Positions 6,362-14,925 of a stretch of 14,925 nucleotides of DNA are shown here, one piece after another. Origin of the DNA: Spirochaetes bacterium ADurb.Bin110 (GTDB taxonomy: Bacteria > Spirochaetota > Spirochaetia > Treponematales > Rectinemataceae); NCBI GenBank assembly GCA_002070755.1, contig MWDY01000036.1, positions 1 through 14,925 of the forward strand, in the 5' to 3' direction. The position numbers and the translations under genes were made by a program. Position 1 is the stretch's first letter. The number at the start of each line of letters is the position of its first letter. The notes under the pieces were generated by a model. That model saw only the letters and a list, made by a program, of their open reading frames with translations. It made no database searches and was not told the DNA's origin.

Positions 6362-6388
6362 AGTATACCATTGATTTAATTTTTGCAA
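6362..6388 (-). promoter_or_regulatory. Extended -10 promoter of the small RNA
   Basis: Read on the minus strand: TGG followed by TATACT (6370 down to 6362), an extended -10 box, with TTGCAA (6388-6383) 15 bp upstream as a short-spaced -35. The predicted start at about 6355 coincides with the first base of the RNA's outer stem, which supports the assignment. Confidence 0.5.
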
Positions 6389-6417
6389 GCTTAATTTATT
6401 TTAAAATAACAATATAA

Positions 6418-6558
6418 CGAGCTTGCTAGGCTCGTGAACCAAGCAGAAGGGTTGCCGACTACTCAAGGATAAAGTCTTTGTAAAGCAAAGAGTTATGTTT
6501 CGGCTGCAATACTGGATAACCTGTTCATTTTTTTCAAAAGTCACATGAAAAGTCACAT
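6418..6558 (+). other. Diverged copy of the island's left end (internal att-like junction)
   Basis: CGAGC-TTGCTAG-GCTCG (6418-6434) keeps the stem and 7-nt loop form of the tRNA anticodon arm at 509-525 and matches the first 21 bases of the 46-bp core at 18 positions; the rest of the core is lost. An inverted repeat AAGTCTTTG/CAAAGAGTT (6472-6494) starts 54 bp after the core start, exactly as at 563 versus 509. Paired AGTCACAT motifs (6539-6546, 6551-6558) follow, 121 bp from the core start versus 119 bp at the left end. The order, spacing and sequence show common origin. No integrase remnant follows it. Confidence 0.65.
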
Positions 6559-6638
6559 TTTTACTGTTATAAGGCTTTCTGAAGCAGCTGCCTTCATATG
6601 AAAAGCTTCTTTCTTACATATCAATCACAAAGCGACTA

Positions 6639-6647
6639 TGGTATAAT
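6639..6647 (+). promoter_or_regulatory. Extended -10 promoter of the hsd operon
   Basis: TGGTATAAT (6639-6647) is a perfect extended -10 box, 46 bp before the hsdM ATG. No good -35 was seen at 16-18 bp spacing. The hsdM ribosome binding site AAGGAG (6679-6684) has 8-bp spacing. Probably drives hsdM-hsdS-hsdR as one transcript. Confidence 0.5.
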
Positions 6648-6692
6648 TCAACAAAGTATCACAAACCACTTCAGAATCAAGGAGCTTGCTGC

Positions 6693-8254
6693 ATGGACAA
6701 TAAAAAAGAACAGGAACGCGCTGAACTCCATCGCACCATCTGGAACATCGCCAACGATCTGCGAGGCAGTGTTGATGGCTGGGATTTCAAGCAGTACGTT
6801 CTCGGAATCCTGTTCTATCGCTACATATCAGAAAACATTACCGCGTATATTAACAAAAGCGAGCACGAAGCCGGTAACGCTGGATTCGATTATGCCCGGC
6901 TCTCCGACAGCGAAGCAGAACAGGCTCGCGAAGATCTTGTACAAACCAAAGGTTTCTTTATCCTGCCGAGCGAACTTTTCGAGAATGTCCGCGCTCGCGC
7001 AAAACAAGACGAAAATCTAAACGAAACTCTCGAACATGTCTTCAAGAATATCGAAGCTTCAGCCCAGGGCAGCGAGAGCGAGGACGATTTCAAAGGCCTC
7101 TTTGATGATATCGATGTCAACAGCAACAAGCTGGGGCCGACAGTTGTAAAGCGCAACGAAAAGCTGGTTAAACTGCTCGATGCCGTGGGGGATATGAAAC
7201 TCGGCAATTATCAGGACAACAACATTGACGCGTTCGGCGATGCCTACGAGTTCTTGATGAGCATGTACGCTTCCAACGCCGGCAAATCAGGCGGTGAGTT
7301 TTTCACTCCACAAGAAGTCTCAGAACTTTTAACCCGCCTTGCCCTGGTGGGCAAAACCGAGGTCAACAAGGTTTACGACCCCGCCTGCGGTTCAGGCTCC
7401 TTGCTTCTGAAATTCGCCAAGATTCTGGGTAAGGACAAGGTCCGCCTGGGGTTTTTCGGTCAGGAAATCAACATCACCACTTACAATCTTTGCCGTATCA
7501 ACATGTTCCTGCATGATATCGATTATGACAAATTCGATATTGCGTTGGGCGACACGTTGACTGACCCGAAGCACTGGGACGAAGAGCCTTTTGAAGCCAT
7601 TGTTTCCAACCCGCCATATTCCATCAAGTGGAAGGGTGACAGCGATCCGGTACTCATTAATGATCCTCGCTTCTCCCCGGCAGGTGTGCTGGCACCCAAA
7701 TCCAAAGCGGATCTTGCCTTCATCATGCACAGCCTTTCGTGGCTCGCGACCAATGGAACAGCTGCCATCGTTTGTTTCCCGGGTGTGATGTACCGAGGCG
7801 GGGCCGAGCAGAAAATCCGGCAGTATCTTATTGACAACAACTATATCGATTGCATCATCCAGTTGCCGGACAACTTGTTTTTCGGCACGAGCATCGCCAC
7901 CTGTATCATGGTGCTGAAAAAATCAAAGGCAGACAATAGCACACTCTTCATTGATGCATCGAAGGAATTTGTCAAAGTTACAAACAACAACAAGCTCACA
8001 CAGAAAAATATCGAAACCATTGTAGCAGCCTTTGCAGAGCGGAAGGATATCCAGCATTTCTGCACGCTTGTGCCGAATTCAGCCATTGCTGCAAAAGAAT
8101 ACAATCTCTCCGTTTCCACCTATGTCGAACAGAAGGATACGCGGGAGGTTGTCGACATTGTACAGCTCAATGCCGAAATTGAACAGATTGTAGCGCGGGA
8201 GCAGGTTTTGCGCGAAGAGATTGCGAAAATCATAGCGGACATTGAGGGTGGAAA

Positions 8255-8258
<4 letters not shown>
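6693..8258 (+). CDS. hsdM: Type I restriction-modification system DNA methyltransferase subunit M
   Basis: A 521-residue adenine-N6 methyltransferase that, as two copies with one HsdS, methylates the recognition site and also forms the core of the restriction complex. Motif I is [11 protein letters not shown] (residues 229-239), which binds S-adenosylmethionine. Motif IV is NPPYSIKW with the catalytic NPPY at 306-309. The segment [17 protein letters not shown] before motif I is typical of type I M subunits. The N-terminal helical domain ([34 protein letters not shown]) is the HsdM_N pattern of the EcoR124 group. Length is normal and no break is seen. Its stop overlaps the hsdS start (ATGA). 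Confidence 0.96.
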
Positions 8259-9435
<1,177 letters not shown>

Positions 9436-9439
<4 letters not shown>

Positions 9440-12400
9440 GCGCCTACAATATTGTCGCCAGCACCGACGAGGCGACCGTTGTTGCAGAATATGAGCCCGA
9501 TACTTACGGCCGTTCCGAACAATACCAGAGTGAAGCTGAACTCGAACAAGAATTCATCAATCTTCTCAAATCCCAAGGCTATGAATACCTCTCCATCCAT
9601 GACGAAGCCGCGCTCATCTCCAATCTTCGGAAACAGCTTGAGATACTCAACAGTTTTGCCTTTACCGACAACGAGTGGAAGCGGTTCTATGCAGAGAACC
9701 TTGCCAATCCCAACGAGGGAATTGTCGAAAAGACCCGCAAGATCCAGGACGACTATCAGCAGATTCTTCATCGCGATGACGGTACAACGAAGAACATCTA
9801 TCTCCTGGATAAAAAAAACATCCACAACAACCGTCTGCAGGTCATAAATCAGTATGAGCAGCCGGGCGGTACCCATGCCACACGCTATGACGTAACCATT
9901 CTGGTGAACGGCCTGCCTCTGGTCCATGTGGAACTCAAACGGCGCGGGGTCGCTATCCGTGAAGCCTTCAACCAGATAAACCGTTACCAGCGCGACAGCT
10001 TCTGGGCTTCCTCTGGCTTGTTCGAATACGTGCAGATGTTTGTGATCTCCAATGGAACCCACACCAAGTACTACAGCAACTCCACCCGAAGCGCCCACAT
10101 CAAGGAATTGAGCGCCGGCGAACGCAAACGCAACCGGAAAACCAGCCACAGCTTCGAGTTCACCAGTTTCTGGGCTGACGCGAATAACAAAATTATCCCG
10201 GATCTTGTCGATTTCACCAAAACCTTTTTCTCAAAACATACCATTCTGAACATTCTGATCAAGTATTGTGTCTTTACCTCGGAGAACCTGCTCCTCGTCA
10301 TGCGCCCCTACCAGATCGCAGCAACCGAACGAATCTTGTCGAAAATTGCCATTGCTTCGAACTATAAAAAAATGGGCACAGTGGAAGCAGGGGGCTACAT
10401 CTGGCACACCACAGGTTCAGGTAAAACCCTGACCAGTTTCAAGACTGCCCAGCTTGCCTCACAACTGCCGTATATCGACAAGGTACTCTTCGTCGTGGAT
10501 AGAAAGGACCTTGATTACCAGACCATCAAGGAATATGAACGCTTCCAGAAAGGCGCGGCCAACGGCAATCGCTCAACGCGAATTCTCCAGCGCCAGCTGG
10601 AAGACCGCGACGAACATGGCGCTCCCCATACTTACAAAATCATTGTCACCACCATTCAGAAACTCGACAGGTTCATCAGCCATAATCGGCAGCATGACAT
10701 CTATAAAAAGCATGTAGTGATTATCTTCGACGAATGCCACCGCTCCCAGTTCGGCGACATGCACCAGGCCATTACCAAAAGCTTCAAGAATTATCACCTG
10801 TTCGGTTTTACTGGTACACCGATTTTTGCGGTCAATTCTGGTTCTGGCGGCAACCCCCTGCTCAAAACCACCGAGCAGGCTTTTGGCGAAAAACTGCATA
10901 CCTACACCATTGTCGATGCTATCAACGATGGGAACGTCTTGCCGTTCAGGATTGACTTCATCAACACCATCAAGGAACCTGACGACATAATCGACCGCAA
11001 AGTCTATGCCATCGATACTGAAAAGGCACTGGCGGACCCGAAGCGGGTAAACGAGATTGTCTCCTATGTCCTCGAACATTTCGACCAAAAGACCAAGCGC
11101 GGCAATTCTTATTCGTTCACCGCCAAATGGGAGGAAGCCAATCCCGATAGTCCGCGGGAAATGATCGAAAAGCAGGAAACACTAAGGTTGGATGGTTTCA
11201 ACTCCATCTTTGCTGTCGCTTCCATCCCCATGGCAATCAAGTACTACACCGCTTTCAAGAAGCAGATTGCTGAGCAGCGGCGCAATCTCACCGTTGCCAC
11301 CATTTTCAGCTTCAGCCCGAACGAGGAAGAGCCTGAGGGCCTTTTGTCAGATGAGGACTTCAACACCGACGGCCTGGACCAGAGCTCACGGGATTCCCTT
11401 GCATCTGCCATCAAGGATTACAATGCGAGGTTCGGCACCAATTATGATACCTCCGCAGAGAAATTTGAGAATTACTACAAAGATCTGTCCCTCCGCATGA
11501 AAAACCGCGAGATCGACATCCTAATCGTGGTTAATATGTTCCTAACCGGCTTTGACGCCACCACGCTCAACACCCTGTGGGTGGACAAGAACCTGCGCCA
11601 GCACGGGCTCATTCAGGCCTTCTCGCGGACCAACCGCATTTTGAATAGCATCAAGACCTTTGGGAATATTGTCTGCTTCCGCGATCTGAAAGAAGAGACC
11701 GACAAGGCAATTGCGCTATTCGGGAACAAAGACGCAGGCGGCATCGTCCTTTTGCGTACCTATGATGAGTACTATAACGGCTACGATGAGCATGGTGAGC
11801 ACAAGCCAGGCTATAGAGAATTGATTGCTGAGCTTATTGCACAGTATCCTCTCGGTCAGCCTCTTGTAGGCGAGGAAGCGCAGAAGGATTTCATCAGGCT
11901 CTATGGTGCTATTCTGAAACTGCGGAACATCCTGACATCGTTTGACGACTTTGAAGGCAATGAACTATTACCCGAGCGGGACTTCCAGGACTACCAGAGT
12001 GTGTACCTCGATCTGTACCAGGAATTCAGGAAAGCCTCAGGCGCCGAGAAAGAAGCTATCAACGACGACATCATTTTCGAAATTGAGCTCATCCGCCAGA
12101 TCGAAGTTAACGTCGACTACATCCTCATGCTGGTCGAGAAGTACCGCCAGTCCAACTGCCAGGATAAGAATATCCTCACGACAATCGACAAGGCAATCAA
12201 TGCGAGCCTCCAGCTTCGCAGCAAGAAAGAGCTGATTGAGCGATTCATTGAGCAGGTCAACGCATCCACCAACGTGGATGAGGAATGGCGCACTTTCCTG
12301 CAAAAACGCATGCAAGAAGACCTTGCCTCCATCATCGCGCAGGAACGGCTTAAGCCTGAAGAGACCGAGCACCTCATCAGGAACGCCTTGCGGGACGGCG

Positions 12401-12540
12401 TGCTGAAGACAACGGGAACCGCCATCGACAAAATCATGCCGCCGGTTTCCCGTTTTGGCGGCAGTAACCGCGCTGCGAAAAAACAAACCATTATTGACAA
12501 GCTTATGCAGTTCTTTGAGAAGTACTTTGGAGTGGTGTAA
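9436..12540 (+). CDS. hsdR: Type I restriction endonuclease and DNA translocase subunit R
   Basis: A 1034-residue motor and nuclease subunit that pumps DNA after binding unmethylated sites and cuts at a distance. The N-terminal PD-(D/E)xK nuclease has Asp152 (RYDVTILV) and Glu166-x-Lys168 (VELK), almost the positions reported for EcoR124I. The helicase part has Walker A TGSGKT (326-331), DECH box (432-435) with FDECHRSQFG, motif III FTGTP, and the C-terminal RecA domain with FLTGFDA and a motif VI segment (IQAFSRTNRI). The C-terminal helical domain is complete. The start lies in the hsdS stop (ATGA), so R is translationally coupled to M and S rather than having its own promoter as in many type IA/IB systems. 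No frameshift is seen. Confidence 0.96.
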
Positions 12541-12587
12541 GGGTGGTCCAGTAGTTTGATAGATTGCATGCAAAGGGAAGCTTTAAT

Positions 12588-13247
12588 ATGGATGGGAATA
12601 GTATAAATTCTGAAAAAAAACTTGTGGCTATTGATTTTGCCATTGATACAATAGCAGCATTCATCCCAGTCTTAGGTCCTTTTTTAAAAACAATTACCAG
12701 CCTTGCTCGAATAAAAATGAATGAACAATCCCAAATTAAATTAGAAAAGCGTTTATTAGATCTTGAAAGGGAGATTGAGAAAATAAACAACACACTCGGA
12801 GGCGGTCAATTAAACTATGAATCATTTCTTTTGGCTCCAGAAATAATTAAGGAGTATCTGATTACGGATGATGAAGAAAGAGCAAAAGACTATATCAGGC
12901 TGGTTGCGGGAATGTTCAGCTCTGGAAGAATTGAATTCGACAGCTTGAAAGAAGCATTAAACATAATTTCATCTTTATCAAAGAATGAGTATAGAATTTT
13001 CCAGCTTTTACCTGAGGGCTATGAAACTTGGAATGAAATTTTTCCTGATAAACCTTATCAGAACGATAAAGACGGCTGGATAGCTGCGCTTAATAAATTA
13101 AAAAGCAAATATCTAATTGACATTAAATTACCTTTATATCCCGGCAGTGTGAATACTGAAATTAGATTCTCTGATGATGAAGAAGTAAGTTTGACCAATT
13201 ATGGGAAAAGAATAATTGAAACAATAAAAAATTGCGAACAAACTTAA
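12588..13247 (+). CDS. Unknown cargo protein with hydrophobic N-terminal helix and coiled coil
   Basis: A 219-residue protein not firmly recognised. The ATG at 12588 has AAGGGA about nine bases upstream; an in-frame TTG at 12564 is less likely. Residues about 12-37 (LVAIDFAIDTIAAFIPVLGP and following) form a hydrophobic or membrane-inserting helix pair. Residues 45-73 are a predicted coiled coil (LEKRLLDLEREIEKINNTLG). The middle part (ERAKDYIRLVAGMFSSG, then LKEALNIISSLSKNEYRIFQLL) recalls the DUF4393/Abi-alpha pattern, and the C-terminal 70 residues look like a winged-helix fold ending in LTNYGKRIIETI. It is strongly AT-rich, unlike the hsd genes, and sits about 50 bp after hsdR at the cargo end next to attR. 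An anti-phage or restriction-linked role is inferred from position only. Confidence 0.7.
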   Translation: MDGNSINSEKKLVAIDFAIDTIAAFIPVLGPFLKTITSLARIKMNEQSQIKLEKRLLDLEREIEKINNTLGGGQLNYESFLLAPEIIKEYLITDDEERAKDYIRLVAGMFSSGRIEFDSLKEALNIISSLSKNEYRIFQLLPEGYETWNEIFPDKPYQNDKDGWIAALNKLKSKYLIDIKLPLYPGSVNTEIRFSDDEEVSLTNYGKRIIETIKNCEQT

Positions 13248-13307
13248 CACTATTCGAAAATAGATTAGTTCTTCCAACTTCATAGTTTTTATAATGCTCT
13301 TCAAAAA

Positions 13308-13327
13308 AGTCACACAAAAAGTCACAC
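13308..13327 (+). repeat. Paired AGTCACAC motif, right end
   Basis: AGTCACAC at 13308-13315 and 13320-13327, both exact, with a 12-bp period and the same orientation as the left-end and junction pairs. It lies about 130 bp inside the right att core. A probable arm-type recombination site. Confidence 0.6.
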
Positions 13328-13370
13328 TTTTTCGCTGATTCCTTCTGATACGCCTTGGAATAAATTTAGC

Positions 13371-13399
13371 TTGATTGATTAAGCTATTATTTGTATAAT
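13371..13399 (+). promoter_or_regulatory. Outward promoter at the right end of the island
   Basis: TTGATT (13371-13376), 17-bp spacer, TATAAT (13394-13399). Transcription would start near 13406 and run through the right att core. In the integrated state it leads into chromosomal DNA with only a short palindrome and a gene relic. In an excised circle it would run through attP into the left end and the integrase gene. Confidence 0.55.
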
Positions 13400-13454
13400 A
13401 TGAATATAAACGTACGAAGTGATTCGTGCTGATTTTGGATGATACGGTTGCCGG

Positions 13455-13500
13455 CGAGCTTCCCAAGCTCGTGAAGCGGGTTCGACTCCCGTCGGTCGCT
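13455..13500 (+). repeat. attR core: 46-bp repeat of the tRNA-Gly 3' half
   Basis: Exact 46-bp copy of 509-554. The upstream bases do not continue the tRNA (no D arm or 5' acceptor strand), so this is the displaced 3' fragment left by integration and not a functional tRNA. The island ends at 13500. Confidence 0.88.
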
Positions 13501-13514
13501 AAAAGAATTCTTTT
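13501..13514. terminator. Perfect palindrome directly after the tRNA 3' fragment
   Basis: AAAAGAATTCTTTT begins at the base after attR. Before integration it would have followed the tRNA-Gly gene directly, so it may be part of that gene's original terminator. The stem is weak (A/T-rich), so confidence is modest. Confidence 0.3.
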
Positions 13515-13672
13515 AATCGAAAGAGAACCATCTTTCTTATCTAATTTTCCTTAAGACTCTCCTTCTATCAATCTTATGTATTGAGACTGATTGGCCTCAT
13601 GTTTTCTTAATAATTCACCCCGAATATAGATATATTTTTGGTTCTTAATAGGAATCTCAGCGTTATCTGTAA

Positions 13673-14050
13673 GGAGCTTTTCTTAGACGAGCTCTTATTC
13701 AATTCAATTGGATTGCAGCAAATTCTGGTGGTTATGGTATCACGGTGGATACTTGGGATATTAGTCAGTTGCCAGCCGGCTGTGTGTTTGATATGCAATT
13801 CGATGCATATAGCATACCTGACAAATTCATTGTTGAATATCCTGATGGGCATACAGCAAAAGATACGGGATGGCGAGGAGATTCATGGTATGAAGGCGAT
13901 CCGCTCTATCCAGGAGGAATTGCAGGTGCTGGCGCAGGACAAATAGATTCTATGTTTACCAAAGGTTCACAGCAACACTTTAAGATTACTGTCATAGGTC
14001 CTGATGCTGGAACCGCGTGGGAATATAGTATCCGCGCCAGAATGCCTTAA
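13673..14050 (+). pseudogene. C-terminal fragment of a larger protein gene (chromosomal relic)
   Basis: The frame is open from just after a TAA at 13670-13672 to the stop at 14048-14050, but the only start-like codon is the GTG at 13745, which has no ribosome binding site and would cut into an apparent domain. The protein-like part reads FNWIAANSGGYGITVDTWDI, then a Tyr/Gly/Asp-rich region (VEYPDGHTAKDTGWRG) and a final strand segment WEYSIRARMP. It resembles a beta-sandwich C-terminal domain of an extracytoplasmic protein; the family is not recognised. No signal peptide is encoded. Most likely the 5' part was lost at this tRNA-proximal hotspot. A short expressed protein from GTG 13745 (101 residues) cannot be excluded. 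Confidence 0.5.
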
Positions 14051-14083
14051 AATTTTGCTCCTGTTTTCCTAGTTAGCTTAGTC

Positions 14084-14124
14084 GGCCATTTTTTGAAGGA
14101 TACTTCAGAAAATGGCCAATTTTT
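14084..14124 (+). terminator. Strong intrinsic terminator
   Basis: GGCCATTTT (14084-14092) pairs with AAAATGGCC (14109-14117), extended inside by TGAAG/CTTCA (14094-14098 with 14103-14107) around a GATA loop. The stem is about 15 bp, followed by AATTTTTAT. It would end transcription across the relic at 13673-14050; the A-run on the left also permits action on the opposite strand. Confidence 0.85.
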
Positions 14125-14260
14125 ATATAACCATTTGGGTAAAAACCCACCTCTGCTATATGGACACCCCTTCCTCATAAACTCAATTTATAGCAAGATA
14201 AACTTGAGCTGAAATAATAATTGCCCAATATTCTGTATTTAATAAGCTCAAGGAATTATC

Positions 14261-14925
14261 ATGTCGATACTGGCCATGGCGCTGACTCTCGTTGGAGGGC
14301 TCGCTCTTTTCATGTATGGAATGGAGCGGTCGAGCGAAGGTATTCAGCGGGCAGCAGGCGAGCGGCTCCAGAGTGTCCTAAACATGATGACGAAAAACAG
14401 CATAATGGGAGTACTTACAGGCACGCTGGTGACCATTGCGGTTCAGTCATCGTCGGCCACGACGGTCATGCTCATAACCTTTGTCAATGCAGGCCTTCTT
14501 TCCCTTACACAGGCTATTGGCGTCATTATGGGCGCGAATATTGGCACAACGCTTACGGGCTGGATAATAGCCGCGGTCGGTATAGCAAAATTCAGCATAA
14601 CTTCGCTTGCGGTGCCTCTTTTCGGAATCGGGTTCTTGATGTCCCTTTCAAAGCGTAAATCCGACGAGTTCAAAAGCTACGGACGCGCTATCATGGGATT
14701 GGCCTTCATTTTTCTAGGCCTTGATTTCATTCAAAGCGCAATTCCCACACCATCAGCCAATGCTCTGCTGTTTATCCGCAATTTTTCTAGCCTTGGTTAT
14801 GCATCTATTTTGCTAGCTGTCTTAATCGGAACTGCTTTTACGATTCTGGTCCATGCCTCCAGCGCCACATTGGCCATAGTCATAACAATGGCATCTCAGG
14901 GTATCATCGATTTCAACATCGCTGC
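14261..14925 (+). CDS. Na+/phosphate cotransporter family protein, N-terminal part (partial)
   Basis: The first 221 codons of a membrane protein that runs off the window. The ATG at 14261 has AAGGA six bases upstream. Several membrane helices are visible, starting with LTLVGGLALFMYGMERSSEG. The first repeat carries the family motif VQSSSATTVMLITFVNAGLL followed by GANIGTTLTGW. The second inverted-repeat unit has VHASSATLAIVITMASQGII at the end of the window. These QSSSA-type motifs define the PNaS family, which couples Na+ entry to inorganic phosphate transport in the cytoplasmic membrane; some bacterial members are fused to a PhoU-like domain that would lie beyond the window. It is the first gene of the right chromosomal flank, and the terminator at 14084-14124 isolates it from upstream transcription. 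Confidence 0.9.
   Translation, partial: MSILAMALTLVGGLALFMYGMERSSEGIQRAAGERLQSVLNMMTKNSIMGVLTGTLVTIAVQSSSATTVMLITFVNAGLLSLTQAIGVIMGANIGTTLTGWIIAAVGIAKFSITSLAVPLFGIGFLMSLSKRKSDEFKSYGRAIMGLAFIFLGLDFIQSAIPTPSANALLFIRNFSSLGYASILLAVLIGTAFTILVHASSATLAIVITMASQGIIDFNIA

Larger units (their letters stand above)
5690..6692. other. One-kilobase AT-rich region between the replicon module and the hsd operon
   Basis: No convincing full-size gene lies here. Positions 5690-5919 are AT-rich without recognised signals. A minus-strand coding-like relic occupies 5920-6093, a small-RNA gene with its promoter lies at 6268-6388 (minus strand), a diverged copy of the island's left end spans 6418-6558, and the hsdM promoter is near 6640. 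The plus-strand reading frame at 6179-6379 runs through the small RNA and has no ribosome binding site, so it was not called. Confidence 0.6.

Noticed and set aside
6179..6379. 66-codon plus-strand open frame
   Set aside because: Runs across the small-RNA gene, has no ribosome binding site and no protein-like pattern.
6418..6434. tRNA-like anticodon arm with GCT in the loop (tRNA-Ser)
   Set aside because: No acceptor, D or T arms can be formed around it; it fits a decayed att core.
10573..11088. 171-codon minus-strand open frame
   Set aside because: Antisense to the helicase core of hsdR; no ribosome binding site or recognisable domain.
12037..12573. 178-codon minus-strand open frame
   Set aside because: Antisense to the conserved C-terminal domain of hsdR; no signals.
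13455..13500. Second tRNA-Gly gene
   Set aside because: Only the 3' 46 bases are present; the 5' acceptor strand and D arm are missing, so it is the att repeat.

Overview
The window is bacterial chromosomal DNA carrying a mobile island of about 13 kb inserted at the 3' end of a tRNA-Gly(CCC) gene. The host cannot be named from this sequence. The chromosomal genes (a zinc-type alcohol dehydrogenase, a Na+/phosphate cotransporter) are widespread, and the tRNA has no encoded CCA, which argues against Enterobacteria. The N-terminal style of the integrase is reminiscent of Spirochaete elements, but that is only a weak impression.

Layout. Positions 1-483: end of an alcohol dehydrogenase gene and a leader with a 13-bp copy of the tRNA 5' end. 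Positions 484-554: intact tRNA-Gly. Positions 509-13500: the island, bounded by a perfect 46-bp direct repeat of the tRNA 3' half (509-554 and 13455-13500). Positions 13501-14925: chromosome again, with a truncated relic of a larger protein gene, a strong terminator and the start of a Na/Pi cotransporter gene.

The left half of the island (555-6417) is a replicon-like module: tyrosine integrase, small HTH protein, excisionase-like HTH protein, two small unknown proteins, a replication initiator-like HTH/zinc-ribbon protein with three palindromic iterons inside its own gene (a lambda-O-like origin arrangement), a DnaB-family helicase and a DUF5681 protein. The genes from 2356 to 5058 abut or overlap by ATGA and look like one operon. 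No relaxase, conjugation or capsid gene is visible, so the element resembles a phage satellite or a minimal integrative replicon more than an ICE. The right half (6418-13454) is defence cargo: a type I restriction-modification operon hsdM-hsdS-hsdR of the EcoR124 (type IC) style with ATGA overlaps, followed by an unknown protein that may be an accessory defence gene.

The two halves meet at 6418-6558, a diverged but collinear copy of the island's left end: att-like stem-loop, inverted repeat and paired AGTCACA motif at almost the same spacing as at 509-647. The island is therefore probably a composite of two elements that now moves as a unit from its outer att sites. Just left of this junction, on the minus strand, lies a probable small structured RNA of about 88 nt with an extended -10 promoter, a three-way-junction fold, a U-rich 3' end and an exposed C5 apical loop. 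The loop is complementary to the ribosome binding site of the integrase gene and, less well, to that of the following gene. This RNA, the in-gene origin and the junction copy of the left end are the most novel observations.
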